The notes: generated by a model from the letters alone, not told the origin. 64,000 bases of DNA from Stomoxys calcitrans (GCF_963082655.1 NC_081554.1:62198820-62262819); one strand, 5' to 3'. Counted from the stretch's first letter, positions 1 to 12,118 are shown. A program made the numbers and translations.

Positions 1-264
1 AATATAGTTAAATAAATTTTAAAAACTAATAAAAAAAGATAAATAAAAATAAATAATAATAAAAAAAAATTATTTCACTATTATTACCTTTTTTATCCAT
101 TTTTTCATAGTTCTTTCTGTTGTCTATGCGTTTCAGATCAGTTATTTTTGGCTGTTATTTTTAATAAAAAATTAAATCTCAATTTATTTATTATACCCTA
201 CACGACCACTGTATTACAGAGTACTATTGTATAAGTTTGTGCATTTATTTGCAACGCTAAGAAG
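1..264. other. A+T-rich non-coding stretch
   Basis: Strongly A/T-biased sequence with runs of A and T. I see no coding signal and no element end here. Confidence 0.5.
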
Positions 265-1470
265 GAGAAGGGCTAGACCCATTTTTAAGTATACTGATCG
301 GCTTAGAATTGCTTCCTGATTCGGTTTAGCTATGTCCGTGTGTCTGTCTGTCCATGTATTCTTGTAATCAAGTTACAGGTCGCATTTATTGTCCGATTGT
401 CATGAAATTTTGCACATAACACTTCTTTGGCCCAGGGACCATCGCCATTGCCATTTTGAAAAAAAATCGGTTCAGATTTAGATATAGCTCCCATATATAC
501 ATATCTTTCATCCGATATGGAATTTTAGGGCTGTAACAGCCACAATTTTTAACCTATCTCTACCAAATTAAGCACAAGGTGCTTTATTTGGCGTCCTAAT
601 ATGTGTGCAAAATTTCATAAAAATCAGTTGAGATTTAGATATAGCTGGCATATATATCTTTCACCCGATATGGACTTTTAAGGCTGTAGAAACCACACTT
701 TTGGTCCGATCTTTACAAAATTTGGCACTAGGTGTTTTGCTTGACGTCTACATCTACATACGTCTACGTCTTCATACATAATTTCGTCAAAATCGGTCCA
801 GATTTAGATATAGCTCCCATATGTATCTTTCATCCGATGTGGAATTTTAAGGCTGTAACAGCCACAATTTTTTATCTATCGCTGCAAAATTAAGCACACG
901 GTGTTTTAAATGGCGTCCTAAAACGTGTGCAAAATTTCAGAAAAATCGGTCCAGATTCAGATATAGCTCCCATATATATCTTTCATCCGATATGGCCTTT
1001 TAAGGCTGTAGAGGCCACCATTTTGGTCCGATCTTTATAACATTTAGCATGAGGCGTTTTATTTGATATCTTAATACGTGTGAAAAATTTCGTTAAATAC
1101 GGTCCAGATTTAGATATATCTCCCATATATAAACTTTCATCTGATATGGACTTTTATGGCAGTAAATAACAAATTTTTCTCAAATCTATACAATATTGGG
1201 CGTAAGATATTATATTTGATGTCCCAGATTTAGATTTTGCTCCCATATATATATTTTATCCGTTATGTCTTTTTAAGGTTGTAGAAATCCACAATATTTG
1301 TTCTATCATAGGGAAGACTTACAAGGTTCTATTCGATAGGTGTGCAAAATGAAACTCTGACTAGACTTGGAGATAAGTTCTATATATTAAAAGTACTACG
1401 TAGACTAGGTGGTGTAGGGTATAATATAGTCGGCTCCGCCCGAATTTTTCCTTTCCTTACTGGTTTATTC
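265..1470 (-). repeat. F1-like tandem-unit element (variant subfamily)
   Basis: About six units of roughly 160 bp recur, each carrying a GATTTAGATATAGCTCCCAT-like core (near 475, 631, 800, 953, 1104 and 1225). The left part has the TGTCTGTCTGTCC motif. The right end reads GTAGGGTATAATATAGTCGG and then a GCCGA/TCGGC-type short hairpin. The same layout occurs in the other F1 copies with different end bases, so I treat this as a variant subfamily in reverse orientation. It has no coding capacity. Confidence 0.75.
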
Positions 1471-2019
1471 ATATTTTTACATCTGCCAAAGTTAGATGTC
1501 TAGCGCCAGCAGCACCGAAGGCTATCAGCTATACATGACTCTTCTCAATTACGAACTTTTGTTATTTTAAAATTGTTGTTGTTTCCCAAAGGGTTAAGGC
1601 TTAAATTGATTGCATATCATATCCACCACCCCCCCTCTATTTGATGTTATTTCTAAATTAGTAAAAGTATTAGTCTACCAACAATCACTGAATTGTTTGT
1701 AGTCACTCCTAACTAAAAACGTATATCTATCTAAATATGAACTTTTGTTAATGGACTGTAATTTTAAATTAAATATTTTATTGTATTATTCAAATGCTAT
1801 TCAAATATGTTGATCATATTTATTTGGATATGTCTTGTATTTTTTGATTCTATATTAAACATTATATTTTTTTGTTTGTGAGCAAATAAATTATTTATTA
1901 AAAAAAGAAACATAGACTAAAACATAATAATGGGTGGCATATTAAATTGAAGTTTTAATTAGAAATTCTTACCAAAGGTAAGTGCCAATTTAAATTTAAA
2001 TTGTGTAATTTATTGACCA
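1471..2019. other. Unrecognised A+T-rich intergenic DNA
   Basis: Low-complexity A+T-rich sequence with a short C-run near 1629. No gene or repeat signature recognised. Confidence 0.5.
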
Positions 2020-2548
2020 ATGCAGCGATGGCTAGATTGGTTTGAAACTATGGCTGTCATGTTTGGCAGGGCCAAGCTCAGGCCAATACCGGGGTCAGCT
2101 AGTGGCAGATAGCTGAACGACCTACAGGTCATCAGTGAAATATGAGCAGCCCCCGACCACGAACGGCAAACACCGAGGACATGCTACAAAAAGGCATTTG
2201 TACCCGACGACGTCTTCGCAAAATGGCGAATGGATCCCGCCAGTTGCCTAAGTATCCACCCACAGGGGCATTCTACAGATACAAATGCAATCTGGGGAGA
2301 TATTCCCCCTGAGGTTCCCCCAATCAAGGGACCATGAAAAATGGTGCGTACACTGTAATTTGATTTTGAGTACCGATTTGGATTGATGCTGCGGGCTGAT
2401 AGCTGTGGTATTTCTTCACCCGAGTTGGAGAGAATGACATTCTTCTCGAAATGGCTTTCAGGCTAATGCCACCGCTGCCCCTATCTGGCCAAACCCTTGA
2501 CATGGCTTAGAGAATGCTCTGTGCCTCGTAACCACCAAGTTGGTAATG
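2020..2548. other. Unrecognised, less A+T-rich segment
   Basis: Base composition is visibly more G+C-rich than on the left. All frames are broken and no protein motif is recognised. It abuts a reversed LINE-A 3' end, so it may be an old non-coding part of a transposon. Confidence 0.35.
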
Positions 2549-2642
2549 TAGGCTAGGTTGAAAAGAGGGTGCAGATATTAATCCGCCCCATGCCACTAGG
2601 GACATACACCTAAGCCAGTAATCGGCTTGTTGTGCGCTCTAA
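2549..2642 (-). mobile_element. LINE-A 3'-end fragment
   Basis: This is the reverse complement of the LINE-A tail seen at 4748-4838, 56838-56915 and (reversed) 14220-14310 and 46226-46315. Shared words include GGCATGGGGCGG, CTGGCTTAGGTGTATGTC and CACCCTCTTTTCAACCTA. Only the 3' terminus is present, as expected for a severely 5'-truncated insertion. Confidence 0.8.
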
Positions 2643-2651
2643 ATACACAAA

Positions 2652-3486
2652 AACAAGTAAAAAGGCGTCAAGTTCGGCCGGGCTGAATTTTGGATACCCA
2701 ACACCTTGGGTAAACCACCTTTCGTTATAATCCGGTGAAAATGCATACTTCTTGACCCATAGCAGCTATATCGAAATATGTTCCGATTTAGACCAAATAC
2801 TAATAAATATAAGTCATTGTTCAATTATGTATAACAAAATATTGGTCTTTTTAAAAGCTATATCTAAAAAAACCGATCTGAACCGTATACGACACGGATG
2901 TCGAAAAGCCTTACAATATCGGATTATAAATGCGCCTTTTATGGGGTCAAGACTTAATATCGAGATATCGGTCTATATGGCACCTATATCCAAATCTGGA
3001 CTGATTTAAGCTAAATTTCAGAAAAATGTCGAAGAGCCTAACACAACTCACTGTCCCAAATTTCAGCGAAATCGGACAATAAATGCGCCCTTTATGGCCC
3101 CAAAACCTTAAATCGAGAGATCGGTCTTTATGGCAGCTATATCCAAATCTCGACCGATCTGAGCCAAATTGAAGAAAAATATCGAAGGGCCTATCACTAC
3201 TCACTCTCCCAAATTTCGGCGCCAGCGGACAATAAATGAGCCCTTTATGGCCCTAAAACCTTAAATCGAGAGATCGGTCTATATGGCAGCTATATCCAAA
3301 TCTGGACCGATCTGAACCAAATTGGAAAAGAATGTCGAAGGGCTTAACACTACTCACTGTCCCAAATTTCTGCGATATTGGATAATAAATGCGCATTTAT
3401 GGTACCAAGACTATAAATCGAGAGATCGGTCTATATGTCAGCTATATCCAAATCTAGACCGATCTGTGCCATATTGCAGAGGTATG
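2652..3486 (+). repeat. F1 element, 3'-truncated
   Basis: It starts with AACAAGTAAAAAGGCG and the hairpin TTCGGCCGGGCTGAA, followed by TACCCAACACC. Four to five units of about 180 bp follow, each with a GATCGGTCTATATGGCAGCT core. It stops abruptly at the LINE-A segment, so the usual far end is missing. Confidence 0.8.
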
Positions 3487-4840
3487 TTCAGGAGCGTACT
3501 GAGAAGGGCACTGAAGACTATTCTAGATATCCAACCCATTGACATACAGATTAAGTTTGAGGCAGCCACTTAAAGCGATGGGAAAATGGATTGAGGATGG
3601 GAGCAGCTCATACCATCGCAGTATAATCGAGACGACGATAGGAAACCTGGAAGGAAGGGAAGAGGTTTCCGATCGGATACCTGAGATGAACCTTGAAGTC
3701 GAGTGCGAGGCACTGCTGCTTTAGGTACAGTCTTGGATTGACGGAACCCTAGTATTGAGCGTCTGAAAGATCATGTTTCACGGATGGATCAAAGCTAGAG
3801 GACAGAGTGGGCCTGGGTCCACATTGAGAACCCAGGGACTGAGATCTGTTTTAGACTGCCTGACCATAATAAGGTCCTGCAGGCGGAGATCACGGAATGC
3901 GTGGGGTGGTGTGGTGCTAACGCGAGGACGTTGGATCAAAGCTAGAGGACAGAGTAGGACTGGGGTCCACATTGAGAACCCAGGGACTGACATCTGTTTT
4001 AGACTGCCTGACCATAATACGATCCTGCAGGCGGAGATCACGGAATGCGTGGGGTGGTGTGGTGCTAACGCGAGGACGTTGAATGTGAACATCGTTACGG
4101 ACGGTAAAATTGCCATAAGGGCAATAACAACTAGGACGGTAAGGTCTATAGCAGGGTAAAAAGGAGATTAGCGCCTTCTCTGAGCAAAATCCGGATCGTT
4201 TGGGTGCCGGGCCATAAGGGAGTAAGGGGAAATGAAGGGGCAGACGACTTGGCGGTGAAGGCCAGAGGACTGTCGTCAATAAACTTGGTTAACCCAAAGC
4301 CTTTGGGGTCGACGCAGTCCAAGTTAAAGGAGTGGGCGGCGAATGCACATGCAACATTGTGGAACTGCGAAACGGTCGGTAGGATGGCGAAATTCCTTTG
4401 AGGGGATTCAGATCGTGAGAAGACGAGGCTATTACTGAAAGGAAGTAAGAAGGAGGTCAGTGTAGCTATTGGTAACGGGACACAGGACTACAAGCTCACT
4501 TATGTAAAATCGGTGCGGCAAGTGGTAGCATGTGGAGTGCATGCGTGGAAAATGATGAGATGTTGGAGCATTTCCTTTGTCATTGCCTGGCTTTCACGTC
4601 TAATAGATACCGGCACTTAGGTGGAAACACAATACCAGACATGAACCAACTTAGGGGAGTGGTATTGAAAACAATTCACGATTTGGTAAGGAGCACGGAA
4701 TTCCTATTTTAAAATTTTCTTTTTAGAGGTTACTTTATAGTTTTTAGAGCGCACTATAAGCCGAGTACTGGCTTAGGTGTATGTCAATTGTGGCATGGGG
4801 CGGAGTAAATCTGCACCCTCTTTTCAACCTAACCTAAACT
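3487..4840 (+). mobile_element. LINE-A remnant, RNase H end
   Basis: Degenerate 3' part of an RNase H-bearing non-LTR retrotransposon (I/LOA-like; clade inferred). Translated pieces in several frames show the pre-RNase H segment, an acidic TILQAEIT block, a VNIVTDGKIAIRAI block, the GHKGVRGNEGADDLAVKA block and a terminal Cys/His tail around 4530-4620. It ends with TTTTCAACCTAACCTAA. Frameshifts and stops make it dead. A unit of about 147 bp (3786-3932 and 3933-4079) is tandemly duplicated inside the RNase H domain. Confidence 0.85.
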
Positions 4841-4949
4841 ATGACCGCATTAGGGTAGGTCATAACACCCAAATATGTTTTTGGGCATTGTTATAACCGC
4901 TCACCCACCTGTGCAAATAAAGAAAATGGAGAAAGTTGGGAACCACAAC

Positions 4950-5447
4950 TTTGAGACAAACAGCAACTCTATCTATCGAAGATTACACTATACGAGACAC
5001 TGATACTATCCCAGTTGTTATATGGTTCTGAGGCATGGGTACTTGTGAAAGCAGACGAGGCAATGCTTGGAGTGTTTGAGAGAAAAATTTCTTGGAAAGT
5101 ATATGCACCAGTTTACGTTAATGGAGAGTATAGGCGTCGTATGAACCACGAGCTGTATGACGACGATTGCATAGTTATACGTATCAAAATACAACGGTTT
5201 CGTTCATTAGGTCATGTTGTCAGAATGGATGAAGAAGCTCCAGCAAAAAGTCTTTTGAAGGCGATCACGATGGTACATCGGGACGGGACCAAAAGCCCGA
5301 AGGAAAGATCAAATGGTGGAAGATGCCTCGGAACTTGGTGTCATAGATTTTAGAATGAGCACAGAAGATCGAGGCGCTTGGAACGCTATTTTAGGTTCGG
5401 CTGATGGAACAAATGTTATGTCATAGCCAATTAAAGTAAAAGTAAGT
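4950..5447 (+). mobile_element. RTE-like LINE fragment, copy 1
   Basis: The frame near 5015-5353 encodes the end of a non-LTR reverse transcriptase: LLYGSEAWVLVKADEA, then a FERKI block, then LGHVVRMDEEAP. Together these are typical of the thumb/C-terminal part of RTE-type elements. Frameshifts follow at about 5260 and 5340. The tail is A-rich (CAATTAAAGTAAAAGTAAGT). It is 5'-truncated, matching the copy at 11614-12118. Confidence 0.75.
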
Positions 5448-5685
5448 ATCAAAATACTACGGTTGCGTTGGCTAGGTCATATTGTCAGAATTCATGAAGA
5501 GGGCGATCATTGTTGGTACTCGCAAACCGGGAAGCATGATGGAAAGATTAAATGGTAAGACATCTCGAAACTTGGTGTCAGAAGTTTTTGGAAAAATCGC
5601 AGAAGATCGAGGCGCCTGGAATGCTATTCTAAGTTCGGCTTATGAAAAAAATTTTCTGCCAAAAAGTAAAGCAAAGTAAGTATGC
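5448..5685 (+). mobile_element. RTE-like LINE fragment, copy 2
   Basis: A second, shorter 3' piece of the same family begins right after the tail of copy 1 (ATCAAAATACTACGGTTGCG) and ends in AAAGCAAAGTAAGTA. The encoded end (LGHIVRIHE, then RKPG, then LVSEVFGKIAEDRGAWNAI) is parallel to copies at 5220 and 11890. The head-to-tail order suggests two truncated insertions or a local duplication. Confidence 0.7.
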
Positions 5686-5689
5686 ATTG

Positions 5690-6060
5690 TTTTAGTCGTT
5701 ACCCCAAAATGTTTTGTTACCTTGTATCTGAGAGTGAGATCCAGATTCATACTGAGATTGTTACTTAGCAGTTGTACGACCCGTTCTGATGTAAGGCTTA
5801 TTGCTGGTGGCTCAGGACATAGCAGTTAACAGATGTGAGTATTCTTGAGAGGGTTTATGCATATCATGACCCTGAGATTCCTATGTGGTGCCATAGATAC
5901 TACTGGTACTAGTTCTTTGGCGGTTTTGTTGGGTATGCATCCCATTAGTCAAACATTTAGAAACTGGTTGAGAGCATACTCTTTGAGCCTTTGTACCTAA
6001 TCACTTTAGTATTAAAAAGTTGATAACAAACGATACTCATCGTTTTATACTATATCTATA
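5690..6060 (+). mobile_element. Non-LTR LINE fragment (pre-RNase H region)
   Basis: One frame around 5890-5990 reads GAIDTTGTSSLAVLLGMHPI. This fits the AxRTTPTxALEVLLxLxPL segment that lies between reverse transcriptase and RNase H in I/LOA-like LINEs. It is too decayed to assign to a family here. Confidence 0.5.
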
Positions 6061-6061
6061 T

Positions 6062-6130
6062 CATCCATATGTGAGAAGTTTGCTCCTGTTCCTTTATGAA
6101 ATGTTTAAGGGAAAAGTTGCATACCAGACG
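6062..6130 (+). mobile_element. SINE 3'-tail fragment
   Basis: ATATGTGAGAAGTTTGCTCC, then TGTTCCTTTATGAAATGTTT and GGGAAAAGTTGCAT, match the tail of the tRNA-derived SINE found complete at 13449-13766. Confidence 0.65.
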
Positions 6131-7190
6131 TTATTATTTTGATACCACACGGGCGTGCTTCATTATCAATACCATATGGCATCGAAATAAGCACGTTTAG
6201 TATCAATTTTTCTATCAATTTATAAACTGCATGCTCTTGAGTAGAAAGGATATAAAGCATGTAGATCTATGAGCCATTGTTGCCTTGCTTGGATATGAAC
6301 ACCATATTCGCCATGTGCCAGACCATATTTGCCATGTGCCAGGCCAAGTTCCAAGCAAGAGCTTTCTTCATTTTAAAGTTTTCTTTTTTTTGTTAAGATT
6401 TTAAAAATACATCCATCATAAATGGCCTTTGATATACTTTGTAATCCGCAAATGGAGCAGACAATTGCTCAAACTAATACAAAAAATTGTAATTGCGAAT
6501 AAAAAAAACTAAAGAAAACTGAATCCTTTTGGAAAAAAAAATCTTTTGCCATGCAAGTCTTATGATACGAAAACAAAACATAATGTTTGTTTCATTCAAA
6601 TTAGATTTAATCCGATTTTCTATAATTTTGTAGTTGAATTATTCGTTATGCCATTTTCAACCTCTTTCAACCTACACAAACCATGCATATCATCCTTAAC
6701 AATTTCGTCATACAATAAAATATAAAAGAACTAAAATGAATGAATAAATCCAGATTTGGTCGACAAGTGCTGCAGAAATGTCTCCATTGAAATATGGCAA
6801 AAAATTATCATTATTTATAAAAATATATAGTCGTACTTAGGCGGAGATTGATAATCTGCAACGACCCGCATAGGTCTCATTTAACACAAAAATGTAAATC
6901 TTTCCTATCTGTCTGGTCTAGGATGAAGATGAAAATGCCAGTTGAAGAAGTTTACATACCAAACGATTTCGTATTCATCAGCGATGGAAACGACAGATAG
7001 ATAGATGGCAAATAAGTATGCTTAAATTGTTAAAATGTCCAGCATTTGAAAAGGGTCATACATTTTGGTGCCATATTTTCAAGAAGAAGAATATATATAT
7101 ATATATATATATATGCAGAAGTGAAGCAGTACAACAAAGGGCTTTTGACAAAGACACTGTTCGGCTGGGGCGAATTTACCATGAATTCTG
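6131..7190. other. A+T-rich intergenic DNA with an (AT)n tract
   Basis: No coding signal. A pure AT dinucleotide run lies at about 7091-7113. Nothing else is recognised. Confidence 0.5.
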
Positions 7191-7290
7191 TCAAACCAAC
7201 AAAAATTAAAGATCCTTGGAACCGAAAACGGATAATCGAGAGACCGGTTTATATGGGAGCTATACTAGGTTATATGCTAATTTGGACCGT
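7191..7290 (+). repeat. F1 unit fragment
   Basis: Contains GATAATCGAGAGACCGG, GGTTTATATGGGAGCTATA and TTTGGACCGTA, the core of one F1 unit. It lies directly upstream of the CR1-like LINE. Confidence 0.6.
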
Positions 7291-7292
7291 AA

Positions 7293-10165
7293 TTGAAACA
7301 GGAATATTCGGCCAATATACGAGGGTTGAGGACGAATTTCTTTGCGGTGCATGCACATATTCATTTTCACCATCCTAACATTCTAGCTCTTTGTGAGACC
7401 CATGTGCATGAAGATTCAGATTCACGGGATTTTCACATCCCTGGGTACCACACTCTGTCTCTTTTTATTTCGCACAGAGATCTCGTGGTATATGTACGCA
7501 ATGATGTAGTATTCCAAAGACGACAACACCTGGACTCACAGGATCCTGAATTTCACTCCCTTTGGGTTAAATTCGGGATTGGATCACATATACTGTACTT
7601 CGGATTTCTATATAGAAGTCCAAACTCAGAAAAAGAGGCTTCCATGAACGGCTTTGATGCCCTTTTTTTAATTTCAATGTCCATAACTCCTCCTGGCTTT
7701 CCCATTCGAGTCATACGACTCCTGAGGGCCAATACGTTAACCTTTTCGCTGCGCATAATGGTTTGGCGCAACTAGTGAACGAACCGACACATATCGCGTG
7801 TGTCTGATGGCACCAAAATACTACTCTTGACCTTTTTCATACCCTCCACCATAGGATGGGGGTATACTAATTTCGTCATTCTGTTTGTAACTCCTCGAAA
7901 TATTCGTCTCGGATCCCATAAAGTATATGTATTCTTGATCGTCATGACATTTTATGTCAATTTAGTCATGTTCGTCCGCTTGTCCTGTCTGTCGAAAGTA
8001 CGCTAACTCTCGAAGGAATAAAGCTAGCCGCTTGAAACTTTGCACAAATACTTCTTATAGGTGTATGTCGGTTGGGCCATAAATGGGCCATATCGGTGCA
8101 TGTTTTAATATAGCTTCCATATAAACCAATCTTTGGTCTTGACTTCTTCAGCCAATAGAGGGCGCAATTTTAGACCGATTTGACTCCAACAACTATGCCA
8201 TGTATGGTTCAAATCGGTCCATAACCTGATATAGCTGTCATATACTCCGATCTTGAATCTTGACTTCTTGAGCCACTGAGGACGCAATTCTTATCCGATT
8301 TGGCTGATTTGCACGAGATGTTTTGTTATGATTTTCAACAACTGTGCCAAGTATGGGTGAAATCGGTGCATAACCTGATATAGCTGTCATATAATCCGAT
8401 CTGGAGTCTTAACTTCTTAAGCCTTTAGAGGGCGCAAATCCTATCCGATTTCGCTGAAATTTTGCATGACGTGTTTCGTTATGACTTTCAACAATTGCGC
8501 AATTTATGGTTCAAATAGGTTCATAACCTGATATAGCTGCCGTATAAACCGATCTGGGATTGTGACTTCTTGAGCCTCTATAGGGCGCAATTAATATCTG
8601 ATTTGAGTGAAATTTTTACAACATGACCGCAACATACGTGTTAAATATGGTCTGAATCGGTCTATGGCCTAATACAGCTCCCATATAAAACGATCTCCCT
8701 ATTTTACTATTTGAGCCCATAAAGGGCAAAATTTTTTTTCGATTTGGCTGAAATTTTACACAATGACTTCTACTATGGTCTCCAACATTCATTTCATTAT
8801 GGTCCGAATCTGACCATAACAAGATATAGTTCCAATAGCATAGCAATTATTTACTTTTTTTCCTTCCTTTATTTTGTTTGTCTAAAAAGAGACATTGGGA
8901 AAAGAACTCGACAAATGCGATCCATGGTGGAGGGTATATAAGATTCGGCCCGGCCGAACTCAGCACACTTTTGCTTGTTTAACTTCACACCCTGAAAAGA
9001 ATGAAGTTAATACTCTTGCACCTCTTGTTAACTTCGATCACTGCATTGTTTCAGCATATTTTTCGTATTCTGCTCTTCATACTGCTGTCAGATCGAAAGA
9101 AGTGGCATTCAGGAACTGGCGCTTGGATAAATACGTCAATACTGAATTGCTGCGCAAGCAGGCAAGATCTTCGTGTGGCAATGTGCTTAGGCGCGAAAAA
9201 TTTCATTACTATCAGCGTCTGCGTACAAATGTTCTTGCTTCTAAACGAGCAAGTAAGAGCTTTTGTTCGTTCGTGAAAAGGGTTAAGGGTAGTTCTTCAT
9301 CTATTCCAACTCTTGTTAAGGATGATCAAACGTTCACTGACCCAGTTGATAAGGCTAACCTATTGGATGATATATTTACAGGTAACTCTTCCCTGCGGGA
9401 TAGCATTCAATCACTCCCCTCAATCCAAAATATATCTGGCGTCATGCCACAAATATTTTTTCGAACTCCTGGAGTTAAAAGGGTTCTTGAGAATCTAGAC
9501 GTAAATAAATCCCCGGGCCCGGATGGCATATCAACACTTGTCTTACGCAGGCGTTCTTCGACGCTCGCACGTCCATTACGCAACCTTTTCAACCATGCCT
9601 ACCGTGCGGCAGTCTTCCCGGAAGGTTGCGAACGTTCAGCCAATATCCAAGAAAGGTGAGGCAAACAACCCTGCGAATTATCGGCCAATTGCGATATGCT
9701 CCACTCTCTCCAAGGTCATGGAGAGCATAGTTAATCACCATCTTGTGAGGTATTTAGAGTCTAATTGCCTTCTTAGCGACCAACAGTATGGGTTCCGCAG
9801 AAATCGCTCTACGGCCGACCTCATGGCACTTCTGTCGGAACGTTGCAGTAGCTCAATCCACCAGTTTGGTGAGAGTAAGGTTGTGGCTCTGGATATCTCC
9901 AAGGCATTTGATAGGGTCTGACACGGTGCACTACTATCAAAACTCGTCGCATTTGGTGTCGGCAATGACTTCGTTCGATTTATTTCGAGCTTTGTCAGAG
10001 GTCGCACTATTCGAGTCGTTATAGATGTGTTCTCATCCAATGAGCATAAATTGACCGCGGGTGTACCCCAGGGCTCTGTTTTTACTTCTTCTCTTTTTCT
10101 TATTTTCATCAACGATCTGTTGGGTCAGACATCGAATCCGATCTACTCATTTGTGGATGACAGTA
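7293..10165 (+). mobile_element. CR1-like LINE, broken, split by F1
   Basis: Remnant of the pol ORF of a CR1/Jockey-group non-LTR retrotransposon. The 7293-7837 part encodes an AP-type endonuclease (NIRGLRTNFF, LALCETHV, LYFGFLYRSPNSE), with an internal deletion/frameshift near 7675-7710 and then HTTPEGQYVNLFAAHNGL in another frame. An F1 element interrupts it at 7838-8978. The 8979-10165 part carries the end of the endonuclease domain (NFDHCIVSAYF) and the reverse transcriptase (NKSPGPDGIS, NYRPIAICS, QYGFRRNRSTADL, DISKAFDRV, GVPQGSVF, FVDDS). A frameshift lies near 9645 and a TGA right after AFDRV (about 9918). The FVDD catalytic motif is still readable. A second F1 piece follows at about 10166. 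Confidence 0.85.
7838..8978 (-). repeat. F1 element, complete, inserted in CR1-like LINE
   Basis: The left end ATACCCTCCACCATAGG and right end CCATGGTGGAGGGTAT are inverted copies of each other. The hairpin TTCGGCCCGGCCGAA lies just inside the right end, and GTATATGTATTCTTGATC and GTCCGCTTGTCCTGTCTGTC lie inside the left end. Between them are about five units with a GATATAGCTGTCATATAA-like core. The flanking LINE reading resumes exactly across it (DLF, then LTSHPEK), so it is a nested insertion. Confidence 0.85.
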
Positions 10166-10580
10166 ATCTCTGTCCTTCAGCAAATAGGCGGTCTATATCA
10201 GGTTACAGACCGATTTGAACCATACTTGGCACTGTTGTTGGAAGTCATAATAGAACATTATTGCCAAATCGGGCAAAAATTGCGGCTTTCAGAGTCAAAT
10301 CGGAAGATTGGTTTATATGGGAGCTATATCCAAATCTGAACCGATATGGCCCACTTCCACTGCCTCATCTGCTCTCACTGTGCTTTCTGTGCAAAATTTC
10401 AAGCTCAAGTGATTTCGACAGACGAACATGGCTAGATCGACTCTGAATGTCGAGACGACCAAGAATATATATACTTTAAGGGGTCTTGGACCAATATTTC
10501 GACGTGCTACAAGCGGATTGACTAGATAAGTATACCCCCATCCTATGGTCGATGGTGCAATCAATATTTTGCCGGCTCTA
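10166..10580 (+). repeat. F1 element, 5'-truncated
   Basis: Starts within a unit (GGTCTATATCAGGTTACAGA) and runs through GGTTTATATGGGAGCTATAT, GACAGACGAACATGGCTAG, AAGAATATATATACTTTA and the end CCCATCCTATGGTCGATGG. It interrupts the 3' part of the CR1-like LINE. Confidence 0.75.
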
Positions 10581-10582
10581 AT

Positions 10583-10817
10583 GAACCCTTCAGTAAGGAA
10601 AGCTCAATGATAAGGGGGCTCCTTTTTATAGCCGAGTCCGAATGGTGTGCCGCAGAACGTCACCTCTTTCGGGAGAAATTTTTACATGGCATTGCACCTC
10701 ACAAATATCGCCAGGAATAGCAGGGAGGAGAGTTTTTTGACGTTCTCGCCAGATTTCGAAACCAGGCGTTCAGCATCATAGGCGGAAATCCTTGCCTCTG
10801 CGCCACGGTGATGCAGT
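10583..10817 (-). mobile_element. tRNA-derived SINE, partial
   Basis: Read on the minus strand it has the box A-like head, the CGCCTATGATGCTGAACGCC block, a degraded box B and the GCTATAAAAAGGAGCC block. Part of the tail is deleted (the GTGAGAAGTTTGCCCC segment is missing). Confidence 0.75.
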
Positions 10818-10825
10818 GGAATGGA

Positions 10826-11325
10826 GCTTGCTAAACTAGGAACTACTAACTATCACATTTCAAGGGAACTGGAATCTATTGGTATGCCTCTAGCGACATG
10901 CAACCAACGAATGACACATGGTCACGGTGGTTGCGAATACCCCAAAATAATGTGGTTCAACCTTTGGATTTGAAGAGGTCTACCGCTTTGCTGTAGCTGG
11001 CTAGAATTGGCGTCTCCGTAATTGTATCTGACATACTGAATGTAGCAAGTAATGACTTTTGCATAAGCCTTGAGGTCTTCGGTGTGTGTCCCGCACTGGC
11101 AGTTAGAAGGAGTTCCACTTTAGATTCTAATTTCTTGCATGATTTAGCGGATGTTAACATTCGCAAGTTGTTGGGGTTTTTTAAGGCAATCTGAATGGTT
11201 CAACGGTAGGAACTTCAAGCCATCTTCTTTCTCCTGTTCCTGTGGTATCACAATGGACGAGAATGTCTAAATGGGTCAGGTGGCTGCCACTGCCACCTGA
11301 ACCTTACCTAACCTATTCGGGAGAT
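10826..11325 (+). mobile_element. LINE-B 3' end
   Basis: Aligns by eye with the 3' part of LINE-B at 35830-36300 and 48810-49290: LDLKRSTAL-type and VNIRKLLGFF-type blocks, then TCCTGTGGTATCACAATGGA and a CTGCCACCTGAACC tail ending in ACCTTACCTAACCTA. Internal deletions remove most of the Cys/His tail. Confidence 0.75.
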
Positions 11326-11384
11326 TTGGGTAAATAAGGCTTAAATGCCTGAATATTGGATCCTATGTTGATCCGAAAAAACAA

Positions 11385-11613
11385 AACAAGTAACAAAGCA
11401 TTAAGTATGGCTAGGTTCGAGCTTATATAGCCTCCAATATGGAACGCGGTAATCAAGTTCTCTGAACGATGCCTTCTAAAAGTCTGAATTCAATCGCATT
11501 GAAGTTTGGTGCTTCAAGTGTACCAGGTGTCAAATCGAACGATTAGTTATGCCGCTTTATAGTCCGATTTCGATTACAGTGTAGAGTTTAAACAGAGTTT
11601 ATGGTTATGAGAT
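11385..11613 (+). repeat. F1-related fragment (left of RTE-like insertion)
   Basis: AACAAGTAACAAAGCATTAAG plus a TTCGAGCTTATATAGCCTCC segment resemble an F1 hairpin end. The sequence resumes at 12119 with GATTCGGCCCGG, after the RTE-like LINE. Confidence 0.5.
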
Positions 11614-12118
11614 GCTACTTTGGACTAAGTAAGCAGTTTAGAAACAAGGCCACCTCTCGACAGACTAAGATTACGCTATACAAGACATTGATACTACCCG
11701 TGTTGTTATATGGTTCTGAAGCATGGGTACTTGTGAAAGCAGATGAGGCAGTGCTTGGAGTATTTGAGAGAAAGATTATTCTTAAAATATATGGAACAGT
11801 TTGCATTAATGGAGAATATAGGCGAAGTATGAACCACAAGCTGTATGATGACGATAGCATATTTACACGCATCAAAATACAACGGCTGCGTTGGCTAGGA
11901 CATGTTGCCAGAATGGATGAAGAAGCTCCAGCAAAGAAGTAGTTTGAAGGCAAACTCACGGTTTGTGGTACACGCAAACCGGGAAGACCGGGGAGACACC
12001 TCGAAACTTGGTATCAGAGATTTTAGAATGAGCGCAGGAGATCGAGGCACTTGGAAAGCTATTCTATGTTCGGCTAATGGAACAAATGTTCTGTCAAAGC
12101 CAATTAAAATAAAATAAG
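11614..12118 (+). mobile_element. RTE-like LINE insertion with 15-bp TSD
   Basis: 5'-truncated copy encoding the reverse transcriptase C-terminus (TLYKTLILPVLLYGSEAW, FERKIILKIYG, LGHVARMDEEAP). A frameshift near 11940 is followed by an RKPGR-like stretch and a DRGTWKAIL end. The A-rich tail is CAATTAAAATAAAATAAG. The 15-bp direct repeat TTATGGTTATGAGAT flanks it (11599-11613 and 12119-12133), which fits target-primed reverse transcription. Confidence 0.85.

Noticed and set aside
7091..7113. Regulatory meaning of the AT dinucleotide run
   Set aside because: Ordinary microsatellite in A+T-rich intergenic DNA with no nearby gene.
8895..9659. 254-codon frame as a host gene
   Set aside because: It begins inside an F1 element and reads into the CR1-like reverse transcriptase.
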